The notes under the pieces: generated by a model | What the model was told of the DNA's origin: nothing | The model's input: the letters and a program-made list of their open reading frames with translations, nothing else | Databases searched by the model: none | Made by a program: the position numbers and the translations under genes | DNA from: Deinococcus terrestris | Lineage (GTDB): Bacteria; Deinococcota; Deinococci; Deinococcales; Deinococcaceae | Length of the DNA: 29,023 nucleotides | Assembly (NCBI RefSeq): GCF_009377345.1 | Contig: NZ_WBSL01000018.1 | Span: forward strand, 1-29,023 | Reading direction: 5' to 3' | Shown: positions 1-8,119 of the stretch, one piece after another | How positions within the stretch are numbered: position 1 is the first letter of the stretch | Layout: each line of letters opens with the position of its first letter

Positions 1-456
1 ACGGCTACCCGCCAAAAAGCCTCTTCAGGCGTGGCCTGGATACCCTTCGTGCCGTGCTCAGCAAGCCTCAACATGGCGCTGGACGAGCCTTCCCAGACTT
101 CCTCGCCGCTTTTGACCCCTAGAGAGGTCACCCGCGAGTGCAAGGCCAAGCAGGAGGCCGACCCGACCACTTCCTGCCTGTCCGAATCGGGCAAGGGAAT
201 CGTCAAGACAGTCTGGAAGACCCTGAATTCCAGTTTGAATTCTACGCTTGAGATATTTAAGCAAACAGTCGGTAACTTAATTGATACTATCGGTTCTCTT
301 GTTATCCAAGTCTACTTCGGCATAGCGTATTATGTATTTTCTATTGTGGCTCTGTTCGCAATATCTGCCTTTATCACCAACGTCTTGGGCGGTGCGGCAA
401 GCAACTTGGGGAATGCGATTAAGGGCCGAAATGTCGTTTCGAGGCATAACAGATGA
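1..456 (+). CDS. Membrane protein, 5' end open at window edge
   Basis: The frame is open to base 1, so the gene may begin upstream; internal candidates are GTG 31 and ATG 73, neither with a convincing ribosome site. The visible product has a polar Cys-containing N-terminal half, an amphipathic stretch rich in Ser, Asn and Leu, and one long hydrophobic segment near the C-terminus ([20 protein letters not shown]) ending in a basic tail. I do not recognise the family. The stop overlaps the next start as ATGA, so it is the first visible gene of an operon with the PLD-like, small membrane, ATPase and lipoprotein genes. Base composition drops in GC from about base 230 onward, unlike the following ATPase gene, suggesting a different origin for the first part of the operon. 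Confidence 0.55.
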   Translation, partial: TATRQKASSGVAWIPFVPCSASLNMALDEPSQTSSPLLTPREVTRECKAKQEADPTTSCLSESGKGIVKTVWKTLNSSLNSTLEIFKQTVGNLIDTIGSLVIQVYFGIAYYVFSIVALFAISAFITNVLGGAASNLGNAIKGRNVVSRHNR

Positions 457-935
457 AAAGGTTAATCACAGTAGCTCTGGCGATGTCAGGCTTTGCAGGT
501 GCCTCCGCGTACAGCGATCTCATATCTGCCCTTGAAAGGGCGCAAAGTCGGGTCCTGATTTTCGCCCCCAGTCTCTATGATGTTGAGCTGGGTGAAGCTG
601 TAAGGAGAGCAAGACTTGACACCATACGCAGTGTGAACGTAAAAATTCTTTCTGTCTCCTACTATAACTATCAGCCCAAGAGCATCATGCTTTCCCTGGC
701 GCTGGCAGGAGTACCAGTGTATGAGGCGCAAGTTGCGTCTACAAGTGGAATCATTATTGTGGATAATCAAGGTTGGAAGGGCGAGTATCTTGGGAGATTT
801 GCCAACGCCCAAGTTGCTTCTATGACCCCTGAAGAAATTAACCGAACTCTTCGTTGGTTCAAGTCTACCTTTCAAAAGGCCAACGTTCTGACCCAGGTTG
901 AGGCTTTCAACCGACTGACCAAGGTGACGCCATGA
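453..935 (+). CDS. Exported PLD-fold-like protein lacking HKD motif
   Basis: This 160-residue protein starts at ATG 453, overlapping the previous stop (ATGA). It has a typical signal peptide ([19 protein letters not shown], cleavage expected after ASA). The body has the strand-helix rhythm of half a phospholipase D domain: a LIFAPSLYD strand-turn, a helix, VKILSVSYY, then a segment GVPVYEAQ followed by SGIIIVDNQ, where PLD nucleases normally have H-x-K-x4-D just before such a strand. The His and Lys are absent, so if the fold is right it is probably inactive and acts as a binding protein in the periplasm. The next gene starts inside its stop codon. The gene is less GC-rich than its downstream neighbours. 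Family assignment is a fold-level guess; the export signal is more certain. Confidence 0.6.
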   Translation: MKRLITVALAMSGFAGASAYSDLISALERAQSRVLIFAPSLYDVELGEAVRRARLDTIRSVNVKILSVSYYNYQPKSIMLSLALAGVPVYEAQVASTSGIIIVDNQGWKGEYLGRFANAQVASMTPEEINRTLRWFKSTFQKANVLTQVEAFNRLTKVTP

Positions 936-1225
936 GCGGAAAGTCTCTGGATGCTGCGGCCCCTCTTCCCACCCAAGCTGAGAGCCGTGAACGACGCCGG
1001 GGGGTGCCTATCCCCACCAACCTCTACACGGTGTTCCTCATCCTCCTGAACCTCGCCACGCTGAGTGTTGCCATATACGACGTGAGGGGCGTTGCCCTCG
1101 TGTTCCTGTCGATGGCCTACACCGTTCACGTCCGGCTGCTGCTGACCCAGCGTGAGGAGCAGCGCCGCACAAACGAGCTGCTGGAGGAGATGTTGGACGC
1201 TCCGAGCCCCCTGCCCCGCCTTTGA
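932..1225 (+). CDS. Small membrane protein
   Basis: The start ATG at 932 overlaps the preceding stop as ATGA, a sign of translational coupling. The 97-residue product has a basic N-terminus (ESRERRRG), then a hydrophobic stretch from about residue 30 to 72 able to form two membrane helices separated by a short YDVRG turn, and a charged, probably coiled tail (QREEQRRTNELLEEML). The charged tail would face the cytoplasm next to the ATPase encoded immediately downstream, so it could be the membrane anchor of that ATPase. No family recognised. Confidence 0.7.
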   Translation: MSGKSLDAAAPLPTQAESRERRRGVPIPTNLYTVFLILLNLATLSVAIYDVRGVALVFLSMAYTVHVRLLLTQREEQRRTNELLEEMLDAPSPLPRL

Positions 1226-1235
1226 GGTCTGCTTT

Positions 1236-2225
1236 GTGAACGACGACGTGAGGAACCGCATTCAGGCCGACTACGACCGCCTGCTCAAGATTCTGCCGAC
1301 CGATGTTCGGAAGAAGCTCCAGCCGGTCGTCCACGAGGCGGAAGAGATGAAGATGCGCTTCGGGCTCCCGCTCAAGATCAAGCACCACGACAGATGGCAC
1401 AAGTACCCGGAGCTGGTGATTGACCAGGGACACCTCACCGACTTCCGCAGCCGATTCGATGAAATCCGCGACGACAACCGGGCGGGGATAGACGGCACCG
1501 GCCACCGCATCAGCCGCATCCCCTCGGCCGATGGCAAGGGGACGGACGGGTTCAACATCAGGATCGCGCGCTTTTTCGGCGGGCTCGCGGAGGTGCTGCG
1601 CCCCTCCTTGCACACACACCCCTCCATGTTGATCGCCGGACTCGCCGGGAAGGGGAAGAGTACCCTCCTGCGCGACGTGGCCCGCATCATCGCGGAGAAG
1701 TACGACGCCAACGTCACCGTCGTGGACACGTCGAACGAGGTGGCTGGGGACGGGCGAATTCCCCACCCCGGCATCGGGGAGGCGGACCGTTACTTCGTGC
1801 CGGTCAAGGCCCGTCAGCACGAGGTCATCTTGGAGGCCGTTGCCAACAACAGCGCCCTCATCATCGTGATTGACGAGGTACAAAAGCAGGAGGAGGCCGA
1901 GGCCGTCCGTGGCCTGAGTGCCAAGGCGCAGTTCGTGGCGACCACCCACGGCGACGACCCAGCCGCGATCATCCAAAATGGGCCGCTGGCTGCCCTGTTC
2001 CATCCCACGCCCCTGTTCCGGTGGCTGCTGATGGTGCGGGAGATCGGGGTGTATGACCTGTACGATATGCCGCAGGCGGTGCAGGGCGTGCAGGGAGGCC
2101 GCACGCCGACGCCCCTTGAATCCTTCAAGGTCCGCGTGCAGGCGGTGGAAACCACAGCCCCAACCCTTCCAGAAGCGGGCAGCCGCGACGAGGACGAACT
2201 GAAAGCCCCCAGCAAGGCGGTGTGA
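1236..2225 (+). CDS. Ycf45/SpoIIIAA-like P-loop ATPase
   Basis: The start is taken as GTG 1236, ten bases after the previous stop and preceded by GAGG at 1224-1227; the frame is open further upstream but only over the previous gene. The 329-residue protein has an N-terminal helical region and a P-loop ATPase core: Walker A GLAGKGKST near residue 135, the family-specific stretch VVDTSNEVAGDGRIPHPGIG, then QHEVILEAV and Walker B LIIVIDEVQ near residue 210, and the sensor-like FVATTHGD. This series is characteristic of the chloroplast Ycf45 / SpoIIIAA / R3H-associated secretion-ATPase-like family; no R3H domain is visible at the C-terminus here, which is instead a disordered acidic tail. The partner genes are membrane, exported and lipoprotein genes, suggesting an envelope-spanning complex energised by this ATPase. 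Family confidence is high, role unknown. Confidence 0.85.
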   Translation: MNDDVRNRIQADYDRLLKILPTDVRKKLQPVVHEAEEMKMRFGLPLKIKHHDRWHKYPELVIDQGHLTDFRSRFDEIRDDNRAGIDGTGHRISRIPSADGKGTDGFNIRIARFFGGLAEVLRPSLHTHPSMLIAGLAGKGKSTLLRDVARIIAEKYDANVTVVDTSNEVAGDGRIPHPGIGEADRYFVPVKARQHEVILEAVANNSALIIVIDEVQKQEEAEAVRGLSAKAQFVATTHGDDPAAIIQNGPLAALFHPTPLFRWLLMVREIGVYDLYDMPQAVQGVQGGRTPTPLESFKVRVQAVETTAPTLPEAGSRDEDELKAPSKAV

Positions 2226-2227
2226 CC

Positions 2228-2767
2228 ATGGGACTGCTCTCCAAAATGACCATCCTCCTGGTCGCGGCGAGCCTGAGCGCCTGCGGGAACGATGAGCCGA
2301 ACGACGCGAACATCGACCAGGCCGTCAGGGCACGCATGGGCGGGAAGCCAAAGGCGATTTGTGTTCCCGAGTACGTGAAGCTCGACGAACCCTTCCGTGC
2401 CCCGGTGGACGACAGGACCGCGCAGGACGTGGAGGACCTGGCCGCTTTGGGCCTGGTCGAGGTCGAGCAAGGCAGCGACGTGTTCACGCTCCAGGCCAGG
2501 CCCAAGGCCCAGCCTTACATCGAGCACGGCCAGCTCTGCCTCGCTCGGTACAGCTACGGCAAGCTGAAGTCGCTCGCCGACCGGCAGGTGAACAGTGGTG
2601 GCCTGAAGACCCTCGTGGCGCACATCACGCCGGTCGTCGAACCTATGCCGGGGGTTCCGCCGCACTGGGTTGAGCGCATCTCCAGCATCCAAGGCATCCG
2701 GGGCATGACGGCCGAGATGGTGCAGACGAAGGAAGGTTGGAGGGCGGTCAGCGAAAGCCTCTATTGA
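2228..2767 (+). CDS. Lipoprotein
   Basis: ATG 2228 is preferred over the in-frame GTG 2222 because it gives a compact lipoprotein signal: MGLLSKMTILLVAASLSAC with lipobox LSAC, so Cys19 would be lipidated. It begins just after the ATPase stop (2223-2225), so the genes are coupled. The mature part of about 160 residues is soluble, has one further Cys pair (ICVPE and QLCLA) and no recognised domain. It is likely anchored on the outer face of the cytoplasmic membrane or in the outer envelope, as part of the same complex as the upstream genes. Confidence 0.75.
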   Translation: MGLLSKMTILLVAASLSACGNDEPNDANIDQAVRARMGGKPKAICVPEYVKLDEPFRAPVDDRTAQDVEDLAALGLVEVEQGSDVFTLQARPKAQPYIEHGQLCLARYSYGKLKSLADRQVNSGGLKTLVAHITPVVEPMPGVPPHWVERISSIQGIRGMTAEMVQTKEGWRAVSESLY

Positions 2768-2796
2768 CGGGCGATCAACAGGGAGGGGGTGAGGGG

Positions 2797-2931
2797 ATGC
2801 GGGTGGTTTGGTTTGTGGTAGGTGCTCTCTCGGCAGTGGCAAAGGCCGCCGTGTGGCTGATGGACACCACTGAGCGCAACAACCGAGAGGTCCAGCGGTA
2901 CATGCCCAGGTACGACCGTGACGACGAGTGA
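2797..2931 (+). CDS. Small single-pass membrane protein
   Basis: A 44-residue product starting at ATG 2797, chosen because a purine-rich ribosome site (GGGAGGGGGTGAGG) lies just before it; a longer frame would overlap the lipoprotein gene. It has one hydrophobic segment (VVWFVVGALSAVAKAAVWLM) followed by a charged tail (NNREVQRYMPRYDRDDE). It is the last gene before a strong terminator. Small proteins of this shape often accompany membrane complexes, but no family is recognised. Confidence 0.5.
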   Translation: MRVVWFVVGALSAVAKAAVWLMDTTERNNREVQRYMPRYDRDDE

Positions 2932-2940
2932 AGCACGTTC

Positions 2941-2976
2941 AAGGCAGCGGCCCCCGGAAGGTGGGCCGCCTTCTTT
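2941..2976 (+). terminator. Rho-independent terminator of the first operon
   Basis: The arms AAGG-x-AGCGGCCC and GGGCCGC-CTT form a GC-rich stem with a short loop, followed by TTCTTTT at 2971-2976. It lies ten bases after the last gene of the plus-strand operon. Confidence 0.8.
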
Positions 2977-2992
2977 TGAGCGGCCGATAGAT

Positions 2993-3295
2993 TCAGCCGA
3001 CGTGCTGGAAGAGGGTGCCCTTTGACCAGTCGCGGGCCGCTTCTAGCAGGTACGGGAACAACGTGGGTTGGCCTCGCCTGGCCCGGCGGAGGTACTGCTC
3101 CAGCGAGGCGTGGTGCCGCTGGCTGGGAAGGACCAGCAGGTTTTCAGGAGCGTTGTTCAGGGAGTCGCCGTCAATGTGGTGGACGACCTCGCCAGGGAGG
3201 AGCGGGCGCCCCAAGAGTTCGGCGGCCACCTGACGGGGCAGCCGCACCGAGCGGCGGTGCTCAGGAACCCAGACGCGCGTGTAGACCTTCCCCAT
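2993..3295 (-). CDS. HNH endonuclease, HNH_3 type
   Basis: This 100-residue protein starts at ATG 3295 with GGAGCG just upstream on the minus strand. The core VVHHIDGDSLNNAPENLLVL followed by RHHASLEQ is the HNH_3 signature: the His-His pair, the Asn-rich loop and the closing His of the beta-beta-alpha metal finger. The upstream part (YTRVWVPEHRRSVRLPRQV) matches the region that precedes the finger in phage and intron-associated members. Such free-standing HNH proteins nick or cut double-stranded DNA and are common in phages and mobile elements. There are no extra DNA-binding modules. It stands alone between two unrelated operons. Confidence 0.85.
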   Translation of the reverse strand: MGKVYTRVWVPEHRRSVRLPRQVAAELLGRPLLPGEVVHHIDGDSLNNAPENLLVLPSQRHHASLEQYLRRARRGQPTLFPYLLEAARDWSKGTLFQHVG

Positions 3296-3387
3296 CGCTC
3301 CAGCTTACCCGCGCCTCTGTCTTGAGGACGGGTGCCGCTTGAGCTGAGTGCTGCTGCCCGCACTCCGTCAGGGGGTGGGCGGAGTTA

Positions 3388-5205
3388 TCAGGGTGGCGCA
3401 GTAGGGCGCCAGCCTCCTGACTGTGCCTCCTGACCGTTGCCCGCCATGCTTCTCTGCCGGGGCAGTGTAAAGCCGAAGGTGGCCCCTTCCCCGGGCTGCC
3501 CGCTGGCCGTGACCCGGCCCCCATGCCTGGCGATGATGCGCCGCACGTTCGCCAGCCCCACGCCCGCTCCCTCGAACTCGTCGGTGCGGTGCAGCCGCTG
3601 GAAGATGCCGAACAGCCGGTCGGCGTACTTCGGATCAAACCCCACCCCGTTGTCCCGCACGAATACCGCCCACTCCTCTGGACGTTCCTCTGCCCAGACC
3701 TCAATTCGCGCGACCTCCCGCGTCCGGGTGAACTTCAGGGCGTTGTCCAGCAGGCTGGTCAGCACCAGGCGCAAGGTGGCCTCGTCCCCGGTCACCACCG
3801 GGAGGGGGCCCACCTCCCACACCACCTGACGCCCCGCTGCCCTGACTTCCAGCTCGCGGCGGATCACGGCCATCAAGCTCTCCAGGTCCACGGGTCCCCG
3901 GTTCAGCGTCAGGCGCGAGGCGCGGGAAACCTGCAACACGCCGTCAATGAGGGTGTTCATCCGCTCGGCGGCCTCCTCGATCACCGTCAGGTAGCGGGCG
4001 GACTTCGCGTTGACACCCTCGCCCAGGGACTGCCGCAGCAGTCCCGCGAAGCTGGTGGCGTGCCGAACCGGGGTGCGGAGGTCATGCGAGACGCTGTACG
4101 TAAACGCCACCAGTTCCTCGTTGGCAGCTTCCAGCCTACGCCGTTCCTCCTCCAGTTGCCGGAGCTGTTCGGCACGTTCCAGCGCCAGACCCAGACTGCG
4201 GCCCACGGCCCGAAAGACGGCCATCTCGCGTTGGGTCCACTGCCGCGCGTGCATGGTGCCCATGCCCAGCATCCCGCACGGTTGCCCCCCCCGGAAGAAG
4301 GGATACCGCGCCACCGCCCCGTAGTCGTGCGACCCCGGCAATCCTTCGGCCTCTGCGTCCCAGCCGTTGATGAACACCGCCCGCCTCTCCTCGACGGGCC
4401 TCAGGAAGCTGCGCGTGGTGGCCGGAATCCCCCTCCGAAAGAGGGCCACCACGGCGGGAGGAAAATCGTCGGACAGCACCTGCGCCTGCCAATGGTCCCC
4501 ACTCAACTCGAAATAGGCCGCGCTGGTGGCCCCCAGCGACTCCCGCAGCACCCTCACGGCCCGGCGTGCGAGGGCCAGCACATCGGTCGTGTCCGCCGCC
4601 TCTTCGGTAAACCGGGCGAAGGCTTCCAGCGCGGCCTTTTCCTCCTCCAGTTCCTGGGTGCGTTCTGCCACCTGGCCCTCCAGGTCCGTGGTGAGCCGGG
4701 CGCGTCCCAGGGCGATGGCGGACTGGGACGCCAGGATTCGCAGGAAGCGCTGCTCCTCTTCGGGAAAGTCGTGCGGTTCACGGAAGTCCAGCACCAGGAC
4801 GCCCAGAGGCTGCCCGTCGAGGAACATCGGCAGCACGGCGCTCGCCACGGCGGCGACCCCACCCGTCCGGGCTTCCAGCTCGGGATAGGTACGCTTCAGG
4901 TCGCTCGCGTGCTCGAAGAAAAGGGCCTCGCGCCGTGCTAGGGCGTCCCCGGCAGGCAGGGCCTCGTTCAGGGGGCCGTCCTGCCAGACGGTCTGCCCGC
5001 CCTCCGCGTGGCCCTGCCTGGCAGCGACTTGCAGGCGGTCCCCGGCATCTGTGACGAGCAGGACCGTACCTGCGAGGGCGTCCAGGGCTTGCCGGGCGGG
5101 ATTCAACACCACCCCGAATACGGCGGCGGGGGTGGAGGCGGCCGCCAAGGCCTCGGTCACGGCCTGCAAGCGTTCACTGAGCGTGGGGCGCACAGTCGCA
5201 GGCAT
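3388..5205 (-). CDS. GAF-domain sensor histidine kinase
   Basis: A 605-residue kinase read on the minus strand. ATG 5205 is used as start; the frame is open 30 codons further, and an AAGGAGG lies 17 bases before the ATG, close to a possible GTG, so the start could be slightly upstream. Order of parts: GAF domain (about residues 10-160), a coiled linker rich in E and Q, a second GAF-like domain (about 200-345), a short coiled segment, the dimerisation H-box VSHDLRTPVRH with the phospho-accepting His, N-box LLDNALKF, G1 NGVGF, F-box LFGIFQRLH and G2 GVGLANVRRI. There is no membrane segment, receiver or chromophore Cys motif seen, so it senses something in the cytoplasm. The nearest relatives by architecture are the bacteriophytochrome-type orphan kinases frequent in Deinococcus. 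No response regulator gene is adjacent. Confidence 0.9.
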   Translation of the reverse strand: MPATVRPTLSERLQAVTEALAAASTPAAVFGVVLNPARQALDALAGTVLLVTDAGDRLQVAARQGHAEGGQTVWQDGPLNEALPAGDALARREALFFEHASDLKRTYPELEARTGGVAAVASAVLPMFLDGQPLGVLVLDFREPHDFPEEEQRFLRILASQSAIALGRARLTTDLEGQVAERTQELEEEKAALEAFARFTEEAADTTDVLALARRAVRVLRESLGATSAAYFELSGDHWQAQVLSDDFPPAVVALFRRGIPATTRSFLRPVEERRAVFINGWDAEAEGLPGSHDYGAVARYPFFRGGQPCGMLGMGTMHARQWTQREMAVFRAVGRSLGLALERAEQLRQLEEERRRLEAANEELVAFTYSVSHDLRTPVRHATSFAGLLRQSLGEGVNAKSARYLTVIEEAAERMNTLIDGVLQVSRASRLTLNRGPVDLESLMAVIRRELEVRAAGRQVVWEVGPLPVVTGDEATLRLVLTSLLDNALKFTRTREVARIEVWAEERPEEWAVFVRDNGVGFDPKYADRLFGIFQRLHRTDEFEGAGVGLANVRRIIARHGGRVTASGQPGEGATFGFTLPRQRSMAGNGQEAQSGGWRPTAPP

Positions 5206-5527
5206 GCCGGATGCTTCACTCACCTCCTTAAGATAGCGGTCAGTCCCGGAGCAACGGGCCAACCCGGGGCGCTGCCAGGAGCGGCCTGAAAACAACCACT
5301 CAGCTTCTAGCAGCCACGGCGCGGTCCACCGGTCTCACCCGCTGGAGGCGTCGGCAGGATGCTCGCGCACCTGGACTCGGCTCTCCTCAGCCCCCCTCAT
5401 TTCGTCCGGTGCTGCCAGGCTTCGTGCTGGAAGGAAGAACCCTGGTGACTCCTTCCGGTGCTCGGACAGGGAAGTGATGGACGCACGCTGGTCTACGCGC
5501 CGGGGGCAGGTCTCTGGTCCATCAGCC

Positions 5528-6571
5528 CTATGGGGGAGGGTGTTCCCCCGGGTGGGTTCGCCGTTTGTGGCGGTACATCGCCCGGTCAGCTCTGGAGAGC
5601 CAGGCACTCGCCGTCTCCCCCGGGCGCCAGCGTGCGGTTCCCACACTCGCGCCCGCTGCCGCATACACCTCGCGGAGTTCGCGGGTCACCTGTTCCACCA
5701 CACGCTGGGGCGTCTCCAGCGTTCCTCCCTGAAGCAGCAACGCGAACTCGTCCCCACTGATGCGGTAGACCTTTCCCTGCGGCCCCACACCGCGCACAAA
5801 GCCGCGGGCAAAGCGGCAGAGCAGGTCATCCCCGGCGGCGTGACCCAGATGGTCATTGACCTGTTTCAGGCCGTCCACGTCCACGACCGCCAGCAAGCAC
5901 TCCTGGCACTCTTCCTGCACGGTCCGCAGGAGATCCTGTTCCAGCGCACGGCGGTTGTGCAACTCGGTCAAGGGATCGCGGTGAGCCAGTTCCCGCATGG
6001 CCCTCGACTCCACCCGTTCCTGAACAAGCTGGTCGCGGGCCTGGCTGAAGGACCACAACACCAGAATGAGTGCCGTGTGCGCGAAGAGCAGCGTGACAGG
6101 CAAGGTCAGGCCGTCGAAGGCCCCATTCTGGCCGAATGACTGCCAGGTATGGGGCAGGGCCATCACCGCGAATGCTGCCAGGGTCGCGCCCGCATGCCGG
6201 GCCGCAGAGCGCGGGGACCGCTGCGCGAAGAAGAACACGTAGAGCGTGGTCACATGCAGGACGCAGGCCAGCAGCGCCATCGGGCTGGCGGGGTGGAGCG
6301 GCAGCAGGTAAAGGGCACTGACCCAGGTCAGGAGGAGGAGCAGCGCGTAGGTCTGGGGTGCGCAGGCCAGCATGACGGGCCGCAGCCGGGCCGGGCCGAA
6401 CAGGGCCAGCAGGCCAAAGACCACAAACCCCAGCAACACGGTTAGGTACATCGGTGTGGTGAGACGCAAGCCGGTGAGGAGGCCCACACCGACCAGGGCG
6501 GCCAACAGGGGCACCCACAAGACCAGTTGCTGCGGGTCCACCTCGTGCAGTCGGAAGGCCGTCCGCCGCAT
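5528..6571 (-). CDS. Membrane diguanylate cyclase (GGDEF)
   Basis: A 347-residue protein read on the minus strand; ATG 6571 has GCAGG five bases upstream, although GTG 6577 is also possible. The first half (residues about 15-185) holds some six hydrophobic helices. The second half is a GGDEF domain: DPLTELHNRR at its start, VVDVDGLKQVNDHLGHAAGD with the metal-binding Asp, and the active-site loop as SGDEF (an accepted variant). It would make cyclic di-GMP from two GTP at the inner membrane. No RxxD inhibitory site precedes the active loop, so product inhibition through the usual I-site is not expected. The neighbour on the same strand is a sensor kinase, but more than 300 bases separate them and there is no evidence of an operon. 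Confidence 0.9.
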   Translation of the reverse strand: MRRTAFRLHEVDPQQLVLWVPLLAALVGVGLLTGLRLTTPMYLTVLLGFVVFGLLALFGPARLRPVMLACAPQTYALLLLLTWVSALYLLPLHPASPMALLACVLHVTTLYVFFFAQRSPRSAARHAGATLAAFAVMALPHTWQSFGQNGAFDGLTLPVTLLFAHTALILVLWSFSQARDQLVQERVESRAMRELAHRDPLTELHNRRALEQDLLRTVQEECQECLLAVVDVDGLKQVNDHLGHAAGDDLLCRFARGFVRGVGPQGKVYRISGDEFALLLQGGTLETPQRVVEQVTRELREVYAAAGASVGTARWRPGETASAWLSRADRAMYRHKRRTHPGEHPPP

Positions 6572-6577
6572 CAGCAC

Positions 6578-6841
6578 CTGCCCTGTTCGGCCCCCGAGAG
6601 AAACAGGCAGCCCACCGGAGCGGTCTGGGGTCGGGGTTCAGGGTCATGGCAGATGGTTCAATCAGCCCCTTTCAACAGGCAGGAACGCGGGGGCGGAGCA
6701 CCGCGAGGCGGCGGGCCTCTGCGAATTTAAGCCAGGGCAACGGTTGAACAGCACTGTAAAAACTGGCAACTGACGGTCCTGGCACGGTTGGACTAAGGCG
6801 GCTTTAAGAAGAGGGGGAGATACCCCAGGGGGGTAGAGGGT
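6578..6841. other. Intergenic stretch, no gene seen
   Basis: Between the diguanylate cyclase start and the end of the IS1-family transposase frame I see no supported gene or clear terminator. The outer end of the IS1-family element must lie here, perhaps near 6797-6830, but I could not identify a convincing terminal inverted repeat partner near 8480. Confidence 0.4.
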
Positions 6842-7028
6842 TCAAGGTAATGACGCGTTGTAGTGATGGATGAAGAGCCAGAGAACGGTTTCAAGATGCG
6901 ACTGGCGACGACTGAACGATAAGGAACGGCGCACCAGATGGGCGAGGCGAGCGCGCAAGGTCGCGTTGAAGCGCTCAACATGTTGAGTTCCACCGATGCG
7001 GTGCAGCTTCCCAAAAACCACCCCCTTA
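6842..7028 (-). pseudogene. insB: IS1-family InsB, 3' fragment
   Basis: Read on the minus strand, this fragment gives KGVVFGKLHRIGGTQHVERF and continues NATLRARLAHLVRRSLSF to a TGA at 6844-6842. The H-x2-E-R-F-N series and the basic helix are typical of the C-terminal catalytic end (last DDE glutamate in VERFN) of IS1-family transposases. It is separated from its N-terminal half by the IS5-family insertion and joins it in frame when that insertion is removed in silico. Confidence 0.8.
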
Positions 7029-7047
7029 GAGCCTGTTTGAAAAGGGT
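7029..7047 (+). repeat. IS5 element terminal inverted repeat, left
   Basis: Nineteen bases identical, in inverted form, to 7859-7877; directly flanked by the TTA target copy at 7026-7028. Confidence 0.93.
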
Positions 7048-7048
7048 G

Positions 7049-7834
7049 TCAGCAGGGATCAAGACGGCGAAGCATGAGGCGAATATTGGCGAGATAGCAC
7101 CAAGTCTCTGTGGTCTGAGGTCGTCCCTCGAAGTCTCTGCTCAACCGACGGGAACGGGTCAACCAGGCTAGAGAACGCTCCACCACCCATCGTCTGGGTA
7201 AGACTTGAAAGCCGCGTGCGCCCGGAACCGGGCGCACGACTTCGATTCTCCAACCACAGAGGGCTTTGACCCACCTCACCAGACCTGCCTGATAGCCCCG
7301 GTCCACCCACACCAGTTCGATCCGAGGGAATCGGTGCCGTGCAGCGTTGAGCACAAACCGTCCGCCGTTGTGGTCCTGGACGTTCGCACTGGTGACCAGC
7401 ACAAACAGCAGCAGGCCCAAGGCATCAACCAACACATGCCGTTTGCGTCCGATCAGTCGCTTGGCGGCATCTCTCCCTCTTGGTCCGGCTTGTGGACTAC
7501 ACCGGACCGATTGTGCGTCCAGGATGGCGGCACTGGGTTCGGCGCTGCGCCCACTGGCGCAGCGCGTCTTGCGAACCAGCACCCGATTGATGGCGGCCCA
7601 GGTTCCGTCGTGCTCGAAACGGCGAAAGTACCCGTAGACCGTCTGCCACTTTGGAAAGTCATGAGGCAACCCTCGCCAGGTACAGCCATTCTGAAGGACG
7701 TACAGGATGGCGCACACGACCTCGTAGAGGTCCACCGAACGGGGCCGACCCAGGGGTCGGCCCGCAGGCAGGAAGAGTTCGAGCCGCTCAAACTGCTTCC
7801 GGGTCAGGTCACTCGGGTATGTTTTGCGCTTCAC
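7049..7834 (-). CDS. IS5-family transposase (DDE)
   Basis: A 261-residue transposase filling the IS5-family element. The N-terminus (YPSDLTRKQFERLELFLP) and the block NGCTWRGLPHDFPKWQTVY are the usual DUF4096-type DNA-binding region of this group. The catalytic triad can be seen as AILDAQSV (first Asp), LVWVDRGYQAG (second Asp) and RRWVVERSLAWL (Glu), followed by the basic RSRRLSRDFE segment. It is a complete single frame, without the two-frame arrangement of some relatives. It would cut and paste its own element, recognising the 19-bp ends. Confidence 0.95.
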   Translation of the reverse strand: MKRKTYPSDLTRKQFERLELFLPAGRPLGRPRSVDLYEVVCAILYVLQNGCTWRGLPHDFPKWQTVYGYFRRFEHDGTWAAINRVLVRKTRCASGRSAEPSAAILDAQSVRCSPQAGPRGRDAAKRLIGRKRHVLVDALGLLLFVLVTSANVQDHNGGRFVLNAARHRFPRIELVWVDRGYQAGLVRWVKALCGWRIEVVRPVPGARGFQVLPRRWVVERSLAWLTRSRRLSRDFEGRPQTTETWCYLANIRLMLRRLDPC

Positions 7835-7858
7835 ACCTCAAAACTGCCGCAGTACCTG

Positions 7859-7877
7859 ACCCTTTTCAAACAGGCTC
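7859..7877 (-). repeat. IS5 element terminal inverted repeat, right
   Basis: Inverted copy of the left end, perfect over 19 bases; followed by the TTA target copy at 7878-7880. Confidence 0.93.
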
Positions 7878-8110
7878 TTAGAGGCCGCCAGGCGGTCTGT
7901 ATGACAGACCGCGTCCAGGTACAGTGTTTCCAGGCTATGCCAAAGGCCATACGCCCCCAGGGTGTCGCGGGGACCGAGGAAGCACCCGACGATCCGTCGG
8001 GTGTGTCGGTCCATCGCCAGCCAGATCCAGAGCGGTCGTTGATGGCTTCTCACGAACGTGCATAACTCATCGCATTCCAGCACCCTTGGGAAGGGTGCTG
8101 GAATGCTCAA
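7878..8110 (-). pseudogene. insB: IS1-family InsB, 5' fragment
   Basis: The frame runs on the minus strand from TTG 8110, in the -1 frame relative to InsA, giving ECDELCTFVRSHQRPLWIWL and AMDRHTRRIVGCFLGPRD: the W-x-W-x-A-x-D block carries the first catalytic Asp of IS1-type DDE transposases. The true ORF continues a few codons into the IS5 element before a stop at 7838. The product would normally be made only as an InsA-InsB fusion through frameshifting. Broken by insertion. Confidence 0.82.
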
Positions 8111-8119
8111 GCTTTTTTT
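8077..8119 (-). promoter_or_regulatory. Programmed -1 frameshift site of the IS1 element
   Basis: Minus strand: a run of seven A at 8119-8113 within the last InsA codons, then the InsA stop TGA at 8109-8107, then a perfect 11-bp stem with a 3-base loop (CCAGCACCCTT / AAGGGTGCTGG, 8101-8077). A slip of -1 on the A7 run leads directly into the InsB frame. This is the known IS1 arrangement (A-rich slippery run) with a strong downstream hairpin. Confidence 0.8.

Larger units (their letters stand above)
7029..7877 (-). mobile_element. IS5-family element (IS427-like), 849 bp, complete
   Basis: Both ends carry the same 19-base inverted repeat, GAGCCTGTTTGAAAAGGGT, at 7029-7047 and inverted at 7859-7877. 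It is flanked by TTA at 7026-7028 and 7878-7880, a 3-bp target duplication; TNA targets are usual in the IS427 group. The size and single transposase frame fit that group. Structure and ends are intact, so it may be active. Confidence 0.92.

Noticed and set aside
3523..4941. 472-codon plus-strand open frame
   Set aside because: Shadow of the histidine kinase gene, whose catalytic motifs are complete on the minus strand.
6793..7062. 89-codon minus-strand frame
   Set aside because: Out of frame with the real InsB remnant, which is read one frame over and ends at 6842.
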